Positions 56,129 through 64,000 of a stretch of 64,000 bases of DNA are shown here, piece after piece. The stretch is from Scilla litardierei (taxonomy: Eukaryota > Streptophyta > Magnoliopsida > Asparagales > Asparagaceae): the NCBI GenBank assembly GCA_030789695.1, contig CM061136.1, positions 136,536,448 through 136,600,447 on the forward strand, given 5' to 3'. The notes under the pieces were generated by a model. The model saw only the letters and a program-made list of their open reading frames with translations, had not been told where the DNA came from and did no database searches. The translations under genes were made by a program, and so were the position numbers. Every line of letters begins with the position of its first letter. Position 1 is the stretch's first letter.

Positions 56129-56136
56129 TATAAATA
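56129..56136 (+). promoter_or_regulatory. TATA box of the SIRE-like LTR
   Basis: TATAAATA about 60 bp after the hairpin array. Confidence 0.65.
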
Positions 56137-56870
56137 CTTGTTGAGCTACCTTCATTGCACTCAAGGCTGATATTATTGCAAGTTTAGAGATCAAGAGAAA
56201 TCATTCCATGCTCATTCAAAGCTCTTTCATTCCATTCAATAATCTCTCCTCACTCTTACTTCCAAAGAGAGATTCATTGATTGTGAAGCCTTCCAAGCCA
56301 AGTGCTTGATTCTAGGTCACCAACATCCCCATAGCTCTCCATCGCTGATCTACATCTTGGAGCTAGGGTTTGGTGCCACTTCTTCTTCCTCAAAATCATC
56401 CTTGCCCTAATTCGTAAGCATTACTCAAGGCATAGGTATTTTGTCGGTAAGAAGTTATATTTCATTTCAATTTCATATTGTAAGTTTCACTCTCGGTTGT
56501 GAGAGTGTGGTTGTGATCCCGGGTTGTGGGAGTCACAAATTACTTTGTGTATGATTTGACTTGTGGAGGTTTTTCACAAGTAGTTCATAGTGGAAATCTT
56601 GAGTTAGGGTTTCTAACTCAAGTATCCGGAGGGGATCCGGGTGGTTGGGACGTAGGATCACCGGGAACAAGTCGGGGAGACTTGGGTGGATCCGAACCCA
56701 GTAATATCGTTGTTTGCGATTGTTTCTTTGTTGTCTAACATTTACATTTCCGCATTTTCCGCATTGTTTGGTAGAGTTTGCAAGTAATTAGGAATTAGCC
56801 TCTTAATTATTTTAAAGTACTATTCACCCCCCTCTAGTACTTGTGCAGTAGCTTAGCAGGGCATTACATT

Positions 56871-56882
56871 TGGTATCAGAGC
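56871..56882 (+). other. Primer-binding site of E3 (tRNA-Met)
   Basis: TGGTATCAGAGC 2 nt after the LTR. Confidence 0.92.
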
Positions 56883-56895
56883 CAAGTCTATAGCT

Positions 56896-59132
56896 ATGTC
56901 TGCCAACGACAACAAGACCGTGCGTCCACCTTCCGACTATGGCACCTTCAGGACCGTGAAGGAGCATCTTCGGTGATGGAAGGACATTCCTCAACGAGGC
57001 CTCCATTCTTCAACGGTACCAACTACGGGTACTGGAAATGCAGGATGGAAACTTTCCTTCGGAGTGCATCTCTATGGAGGACCACGATGAAGGAATACAT
57101 CGATCCCACCGAAGAAGACTTTGAGAAATGGACAACCGCGGAGGTAAGCAATGCCAAGGCAATGAACGCCTTGCAATGCGCATTAGAGCCCGAGGACTTC
57201 AATAAGATATGCACATGTAAGAGTGCATATCAAATTTGGAACTCCCTCCTCATACTACATGAAGGGACGAGTAGGGTAAGAGACTCTAAACTCGTAGTTG
57301 TTAACAAATATTACCAAATGTTTCATATGCAACAGGGTGAGAAGATGAAGGAGTATTATGCTCGCTTCGTCGACATCATAAACGAGTTGGAGGCTCTCGG
57401 CAAAACCTACACCCAAAAGGAGAAGTGTTCAAAGCTTATCGAAGGACTTCCTTCTTCTTGGGAAAAGCGTACCTTCGCCATCGAGGAAGGTAATGATATG
57501 AATAAGTACACCGTAGTTCAACTAATGGGTACTTTAATGTCATACGAGGTACGCAAGGATAGCAAGTTAAAATTGCAGGAAAAGATGAAGTCCTACCTAA
57601 AGCAAGACGAGCCAAAGAAGAAGGCTATTGCTTTCAAGGCCGCTCCATCCACATCCACATCAACCGATGATGAAGACTCGGAAAACGAGTTGGACTTGGA
57701 GTCCATGGCACTCATGGCCAAGAAGTTCAACCGTTTCTTTCGAAAAGGTAACTATAAGAACAAAGCTAAATTTGGTTCTTCTAACGCCTCCTCCTCTCCT
57801 TTGTGTTTCAAGTGCAATAAGCCAGGACACATGAAAGCGGAGTGTCCTCTAAATAAGCAAAAGGAGAAGTGGAAGGCGCCGAAATTCGATAAGTCCAAGA
57901 AGTACAAAAAGGGGTACAAAAAGGGACTTGTCAGAGCAACATTCACCGACTCCGATGATTCCTCAAGCGGAGAGTCGGACGATGAGCAAGTGGAGCAAGC
58001 GCACATGTGCTTCATGGCAAGAGAGGAGCATGATCAAGGATCTTCCTCTTCCGATGATAGCGACAACGAAGGCGATGAGGTAACTATGGATGACCTTAGG
58101 AATGCTAATTCTCAATTATGGTCTAAGTATACTAAATTAGTAAATAGGTATACTAAAGTAAAAGATGACTTAGCTAGCATTCAAACCTCGCCTAAAACTA
58201 TCATCACCAACAACGACACCGTTGTTGAAGAGTTGAAGAATGAGATTTTTAATCTCAAGTCTCAACTTGAACATGTTAGCATTGAGGATCCGGAAGAACA
58301 TAAGATAGAGGATTTGACTTCTCAAAACTCGACTTTGAGTATTGAGAATGAGAATCTTAAATCTCGTGTTTATGTGCTCACATCGCAAGTATCCAATTTG
58401 GATACTTCTATGCGTTCTCTCACCGAGAAATATGAGAACACATTAGGCCGAATTAATAAATTCAATAAGGGTAAGGACCATTTGGATAAAATCCTAAGTG
58501 ACTTACTTCCAGCCAATCACCACATTGGCTTGGGGTATACGATGGGAAGTTCATCCAAATCGGCCACTACTTTTGTTAGACCAACTTCCGGTGACTCAAC
58601 GAGTGGTAGCAAACACTCTATTGGTAGTGCTTCTACCAATGGTGCTTCCACCTCGTTCACACCCTCTTTCGGAAAGAAACCCACTTTGGGTGGACCTCCA
58701 AAGAAGGGGCATGCTTATATGTACACCAATACAATGCCACGTAGGAACACACGTCCTACTCCACCGGCTCACACGTATGATGATTTCTATGCTACACGTT
58801 CACGGGCACGTGCACACCATGTGAGACACCCTCACGCACGTGTTTCTCCACATGCATATGTTCACCCACATCATCGTATGAATAACTATCCACATGCACC
58901 ATTCCATCATGTTCCTTATGCCTATCCACGACATGCATCACGTAGAAACCAACAACGCATGCATGCACCCAATAGGATGAGGGCTCCCAAGATTTTCACT
59001 ATTTGGAGCCCAAAGGACACAAGCATGGATGAAAAACAAGTTTACATGAATGCTTATTTTTCGGATGTTGTGCTTAGTAGAAATTATGTGGGGAAGTCTA
59101 AGTCCAATTGGACTTGGCTTCCAAAGGTCTAA
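56896..59132 (+). pseudogene. Gag of E3, one early frameshift
   Basis: The likely start is 56896 (MSANDNKTVRPPSDYGTF), aligned with MTNNDNK of E1. A one-base loss near 56952 shifts the frame, after which it is open to 59132. It has a capsid domain (NGTNYGYWKCRMETFLRS, CKSAYQIWNSLLILHEG), a zinc knuckle CFKCNKPGHMKAEC (about 57806-57847), an acidic Ser-rich block, a coiled-coil-like stretch and a His/Arg-rich tail (HPHARVSPHAYVHPHH), ending NWTWLPKV. The long open frame also reads upstream into the LTR, but that part is not gag. Confidence 0.85.
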
Positions 59133-59145
59133 TCTTTTGGACCCA

Positions 59146-62100
59146 ATGACCTTGGGTACCATGATATGAAATTTTCTATCTTTAGGTACTCAAGGAAAAG
59201 GAAAAGAAAAAGAAAAGGAGCAACAAATTTAAATTTAGCTCCAAGGGGAATTGGATACTCGATAGCGGGTGTTCAAAACACATGACGGGTGACGCTCAAT
59301 TGCTCTCCGGAGTGGTTCCCATTTCAAATGGAAACTGCGTCGTATTTGGAGGCAACGAGAGCGGAACCATCATAGGTGTTGGTAAAGTGGGTAATCCTTC
59401 TAAACCCCTTATATGTGATGTTTACCTTGTTAAAGGATTAAACCACAATCTCATTTCAATAAGCCAACTTTGTGACAAAGGTTACAAAGTTAGCTTTGCG
59501 AAAGGAATGTGCCATATTTTAAGAAAAGATAATAATGAATTATTGTTTTCCGGCACACGCCATAAGGATATATATATCCTAGATCTTCCAAGATCACATG
59601 AACAATGTCTTATTGCCAACACAAGTGAACAACACTTATGGCATCGACGTTTTGGTCATGTGAACTTTGGAACACTTTTTAAGCTTTCCAAGTTAAATTC
59701 TATTAAAGGCTTCCCTAAGCTTGTCTTTCAAAAGAAAAGCTTTTGTGACTCGTGTCAACAAGGCAAGCTTCCAAAATCTTCATTTAAACCTAAGAAAAGC
59801 ATTTCCTCTAAGCGGCCTCTAGAGCTATTACATCTAGATTTATTTGGGCCAACTAGAGTTGCTTCATTAAGTAATGCTAGATATGGACTTGTCATCGTTG
59901 ATGACTTTTCTAGGTTTACTTGGGTATTTTCATTGTGTAATAAAAATGAAGCTTTTGAAAACTTCACAATTTTTGTTAAGAAAGTATAAAATCTCTTAGG
60001 AACCACCATTGTCACTATTCGTAGTGATCATGGAGGTGAATTTGAGAATGAGTCTTTTGAGATATTTTGTGATGAATTTGGTATTACACACACCTTCTCT
60101 TTCCCTCGTGCACCTCCTCAAAATGGTGTAGTTGAGAGAAAGAATAGGACGCTAGTGGAGTGTGCTCGCACTATGCTTGATGATAGCCAACTTGGCCATC
60201 AATTTTGGGCGGAAGCGGTACACACCGCTTGCTATGTGTTTAATAGAATACTTTTGAGGCCCTGCACTAAACAAACTTGTTATGAATTGATGTTCGGTAG
60301 GTTGCCTCAAGTTAAACATTTTCGTGTTTTTGGTTCAAAATGTTTTATTAAGAACACGTATGGTAGTTTGGACAAATTCGATCCAAGATCCGATGAGGGG
60401 ATTTTTGTTGGATATTCTTCACGTAGCAAAGCCTACCGGATATTCAACAAACGAACCTCAACGATCGAGGAATCGCTTCATGTGTCATTTAATGAAGGAT
60501 TTGTTCCAACTAGAATTACTAATGATGATGACTCTATGGATGTCTTATGTGATTCAATTGGTAATTCTAACTCTAATGATTCTATTGATTCTATTGAGAC
60601 TAACCCGTCTAATGAAGTTGTTGAGAATGTTCCTAGTGATCAAGGTATTCCCAAACGGCTTCATACCGTTCGTGACCATCCTCATGAGCAAGTCATTGGC
60701 AATATCCATGATAGTGTCAAGACGAGATCGCAAGTGAACTACTTCGCTCATTGTGCCTTTGCCTCCTCGATAGAGCCAAAGAATGTTAATGAAGCATGCG
60801 AAGATAGCGCTTGGATCTTAGCCATGGAGGAGGAACTCATTCAATTCGAGAGGAATGAAGTTTGGGAGCTTGTTCCATTGCCATCGAAGAACCACACCGT
60901 CATAGGGACAAAGTGGATCTTCAAGAACAAAACCGACGAAAACCAAGTCGTCGTCCGGAACAAAGCTCGGTTAGTTGCTCAAGGCTACCGTCAAGAGGAA
61001 GGTATTGATTTCGAAGAATCCTTCGCTCCGGTAGCTAGATTAGAATCAATTAGATTATTATTGTCTTTTGCATGTCATAAGGATTTTAAATTATTTCAAA
61101 TGGATGTTAAAAGTGCATTTTTAAATGGAGATGTTGTTGAGGAAGTTTATGTTTCTCAACCTCCGGGCTTTATTAATGAAAAATTTCCAAATCATGTTTT
61201 TAAACTAAAGAAAGCGCTTTACGGTTTGAGACAAGCTCCTCGAGCTTGGTATGATCGCCTAAAGAATTTTCTTTTGGATTTGAATTTTAAAATGGGAGAA
61301 GCCGATTCTACACTTTTTGTTAAGCATTCGAATAATGATATAATTTTAGTTCAAATATATGTTGATGATATCATTTTCGGTGCTACTAACTTTGCTCTTT
61401 GCGAAGAGTTTTCTAATGTGATGAAGGATCAATTTGAGATGAGCCACATGGGTGAGCTCAAATATTTCTTAGGTCTCCAAATTCGCCAAATGGACGATGC
61501 AATCTTCATCCACCAAACGAAGTATACGGTGGAGTTGCTTAAGTGATTTGGAATGGAGAATGCCTCCGGGAAAAAGACTCCAATGAGCACGACTACGCAT
61601 CTTGATAAGGATACGGGCGGTAAGGATGTATACATTCGTCTATATCGAGGTATGATAGGTAGTTTACTTTATCTTACCGCAAGTAGGCCCGATATTATGT
61701 TTGTCGTATGCGTATGTGCTCGTTATCAGTCTCAACCTAAGGATTCTCACTTAGTAGCGGTAAACCATATTTTTTGCTATCTAAGTTACACTTTAGATTT
61801 TGGATTATTTTATCCGAAATCTAGCACATATGAGTTAGTCTCATATAGTGATGTCGATTATGCGGGATGCAAATCCGACAGGAAGAGTACTAGTGGCACT
61901 TACCATTTTATAGGAAATTCCCGTGTCTCTTGGTTTTCCAAGAAGCAAAATTCCGTATCACTTTCAACCACCGAGGCGGAATACATTGCCGCCGATGCCG
62001 CGTGTGCTCAAGTTCTTTGGATGAGACACACACTTAAAGACTTTGGTATAAACTGTGATACTTGCCATATCATGGTTGACAACCAAAGTGCAATATGTCT

Positions 62101-62308
62101 TTCCAAGAACCCGGTACACCATTCCCGTTCGAAACACATAGATGTCTGACACCATTTCTTAGATGATCATGTTGCTAAAAAGGACATCATATTAGTGTAC
62201 GTTGAAACCCAGAAGCAAATCGCCGATATTTTCACGAAACCCCTAAAGGAGGACTCCTTTGTGCGGTTACGTCGAGAATTGGGGATTATGGGTGAATCCG
62301 AGATATAG
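59146..62308 (+). pseudogene. Copia pol of E3: protease, integrase, RT, RNase H, with stops
   Basis: Follows gag in the +1 frame. Protease WILDSGCSKHMTGD lies near 59250-59290. The integrase zinc finger (LWHRRFGHVNF, CDSCQQG) and core ([23 protein letters not shown]) follow. RT begins [16 protein letters not shown] and carries YVDD at 61358-61369. RNase H shows SDVDYAGCKSDRKSTSG, TEAEYIAAD and SKHIDV, ending MGESEI at 62308. Stops interrupt it at 59987-59989 (E1 has CAA), at 61544-61546 (LLK then TGA, where E1 has R) and at 62147-62149 (HIDV then TGA, where E1 has R). The MTLGTMI start also ends in an early stop here. All three stops fit C-to-T changes. Confidence 0.88.
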
Positions 62309-62559
62309 GATTCATTTTTTATTCAATATTCTTGCATGCTATACTATTCGTTCTATTTGCTCATGCTTGACGTATTGAAATTTTCTGGATTTTTGTTGAA
62401 TTTTCGGAATTTTCGCTCGATTTGTGCATAATCGTCAAATTTCAGATTTTCGATGTTTAATGGGGTAGTCTAATGATTAATGAGAGTATTTTGATGTTTT
62501 ATCCAAGTGTGATTAGGAGAGAAATCAAATTTCATAGATTATCAATTTTTGGACCTCTT
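62309..62559 (+). other. Spacer after E3 pol
   Basis: A/T-rich, no gene. It leads into the internal hairpin array. Confidence 0.6.
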
Positions 62560-62815
62560 TAGTCGGTTCATGTTCAGTGACCGACCGACTAGATTGAGAT
62601 CTAGTCGGTCAGTAAATGAACACAGACCGACTAATTCCTGTCTGTACACTTGGGTTCAGCCACTGTTTACAACCAGTCGGTTCAAGCTCATTGACCGACC
62701 GACTAGATCGTGACCTAGTTGGTCAGTGCTTGAACTGTGACCGACTAGTTGTGCCAGGGACTGATTCGTCTTTTGGCTTCTAATCGGTTTATTTACTAAT
62801 CTCGACCGACTATCT
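62560..62815 (+). repeat. Internal hairpin array of E3, same motif as its LTR
   Basis: Two full hairpins (near 62584-62611, GACCGACTAGATT...AATCTAGTCGGTC type, and near 62692-62725) plus half-sites TAGTCGGTTCATG and GACCGACTA, the same motif as LTR array 55411-56066. It lies between pol and the extra ORF. No clear TATAAATA follows, unlike the internal array of G. Confidence 0.88.
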
Positions 62816-63089
62816 CTCATTCAAGTCGATCGAAAATACCTCTCTCAGCCAAATTTCCGCCGACCCTTCGACTTCCACCTTCGTGTCCGTCGATCTCCGG
62901 CCTGATTCCGGCCATCTCCTCCGTCGCCGACCATCGCCCTCTCCTCCTAGGTGATCATCTCTCCCTCTCCTAGCTCTAGGGCTCTTTTTCTAGATCTTAG
63001 GGTTAGAATCTCGGCTAGGGTTTGCTAGGGTTCCGGCCATCTAGGGTTTCTTAGATTTGATCTTTCTTACGTCGTGTCGTGCCTCGATT
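62816..63089 (+). other. C/T-rich leader before the extra ORF of E3
   Basis: Pyrimidine-rich, with GGTTTGCTAGGGTTCCGG and CTAGGGTTT phrases (telo-box-like AGGGTTT) before the ATG at 63090. It resembles a plant 5' leader. Compare 555-988 in G. Confidence 0.4.
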
Positions 63090-64000
63090 ATGGCTCGTAC
63101 ACGTATCCCGATCACTCCATCTAGCCCCTCGCCGATGACCGTAGAACCTACCCCTACGGATCCCGTTCAATCTTCGAGAACCCCTCCGAAACGTCGTGCT
63201 AAGACCACCCAACCCTCGTCGTCTTCGCCTCCTCTCAAGAAGAAGAGAACGACGACCGCCAAGCCTAGAGCCCAACCCAAGCCCAAGCCCAAGCCCAAGC
63301 AACTTGCATCTCCCTCCTCTTTCCATACTCCTACCGATTTCGATTCTGATACCGAGTATAGACCCGAGCCTGAGACTCATAGGGAACCCACTCCTCCTAC
63401 CCATCCTGAGTCTAGCTCCCGACCTCGTACGTCTACCCGTAAGCCTAAGGGAAAGGCTCCGATGCCGGTAGGCGGTGTCGATATCTCGTTGTGTCGCGAT
63501 GACCCTTTGTGTCTCGCGGCTTACAACCGTATCGAGCATTGCCCACTGCTTCTGGAGCATTTCGTCCAGTTTAGTGACTTCCTAGGCCTCGCCGATCTTC
63601 TTTCGTCCTCCGGTCTACTCGATTACCTTCGATACGACCCGAAGGCGAACCCTCACCCCTACCCTCGCCTAGTAAAACTATTCTATGCCAATAGGATCCG
63701 GGGTCAGTACGATGCGACCCACTCGATTGAGACGACTGTTTTGGGGACTCATATAGTCCTCACAGCAGAAATCTTAGGATAGATTTTGGGTATCTCCTCG
63801 TCTGGCCTCCTCCCCTCTGACATTTCTGTTGATGATATCACCTCCCTCGATCAGGTCGTCCTATCTCAGATTTTCCATCAGATTCCTCCCGCCATGATTG
63901 GCGTACCCTCCAAATCCTTCAAGCCTAATGCATGGGTCCTCAATTTGATTCTGAAGTCGTGCTTGCTTCCCAAGTACGGCTCCTCATCTCTTCCGTCCCA
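63090..64000 (+). pseudogene. Extra post-pol ORF of E3 (nuclear-type, env-like position), runs off the window
   Basis: Starts at 63090 (MARTRIPITPSSPSPMT). The N-terminal ~130 residues are S/P/T-rich and basic, with two putative nuclear localisation clusters (PPKRRAKTT and PPLKKKRTT), a KPKPKPKPK run and RTSTRKPKGKAP. The conserved part includes LEHFVQFSDFLGLADLL and RLVKLFYANRIRG, as in the putative plant transposon protein family. TAG at 63780-63782 interrupts the frame. Translation would otherwise continue ILGISSSGLLPSDISVDD to the end. There is no signal peptide or membrane segment, so an envelope role is not supported. Confidence 0.8.

Larger units (their letters stand above)
54997..56868 (+). 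repeat. Shared LTR between two SIRE-like units (1872 bp)
   Basis: Starts TGTTGGATATTG and ends GGGCATTACA, with a polypurine tract on the left and a tRNA-Met primer site on the right. It therefore acts as 3' LTR of the left unit and 5' LTR of E3. It is homologous to the E1 and E2 LTRs and has six hairpin units followed by a TATA box. Confidence 0.9.
56869..64000 (+). mobile_element. SIRE-like Copia element E3 (interior, runs off the window)
   Basis: In order it has a primer site, gag, pol (protease-integrase-RT-RNase H), an internal hairpin array and the extra ORF. The period to the left copy predicts its own polypurine tract and 3' LTR about 1.7 kb beyond the window end. Copia domain order (integrase before RT) is clear. 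Confidence 0.9.

Overview
This is nuclear DNA of a flowering plant made almost entirely of LTR retrotransposons. The evidence is plant-type Ty1/Copia and Ty3/Gypsy coding domains, primer-binding sites matching plant initiator tRNA-Met and tRNA-Asp, 5-bp target-site duplications (TSDs), and LTR insertions nested inside one another. I found no convincing host gene, tRNA, rRNA or CRISPR. The species cannot be named from the sequence.

Layout. 1-4762: 3' part of a plus-strand Gypsy element (G, Athila/Tat-like) with an extra small ORF and its 3' LTR. G appears to have landed in the pol gene of a Copia element (F, 4763-9169), whose integrase-RT-RNase H frame is still open and whose 3' LTR is complete. 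9170-11963: a mosaic with an inverted F-family LTR, an orphan GC-rich palindrome array, and a chimeric gag-RT ORF. 11964-41966: an old minus-strand Copia element (H) that holds a three-level nest. It contains a gag-only Gypsy element (E0, 14590-20444, TSD GACCA) and a SIRE-like Copia element (E1, 22305-38879, TSD CAGTA). E1 is itself split by a younger gag-only SIRE relative (E2, 29261-36382, TSD CTTGA), which sits inside the zinc-knuckle codons of E1 gag. 41967-52866: LTR and gag fragments of Tekay/Del-like and Copia elements, including K with a ~4.4-kb LTR. 52867-64000: two SIRE-like units in tandem sharing one LTR (54997-56868), with a repeat period of 10,691 bp. The second unit (E3) has gag, pol and an extra nuclear-type ORF that runs off the window.

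Main observation. At least five unrelated families (Gypsy and Copia) carry an array of short palindromes in the U3 part of the LTR upstream of the TATA box, each family with its own motif. In the two families that also have an extra ORF after pol (G and SIRE-like E3), the same family-specific array occurs a second time inside the element, between the end of pol and that extra ORF. In G this internal array also has its own TATAAATA. This looks like an LTR promoter module reused as an internal promoter for the third gene, arrived at independently in two lineages. In Copia F the palindromes are spaced exactly 21 bp apart, about two helical turns.

Most coding regions are decayed. Several premature stops in E3 and E0 are C-to-T changes, as expected of methylated heterochromatin. 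The intact-looking frames are F pol (5'-truncated) and the 785-codon gag of E2.
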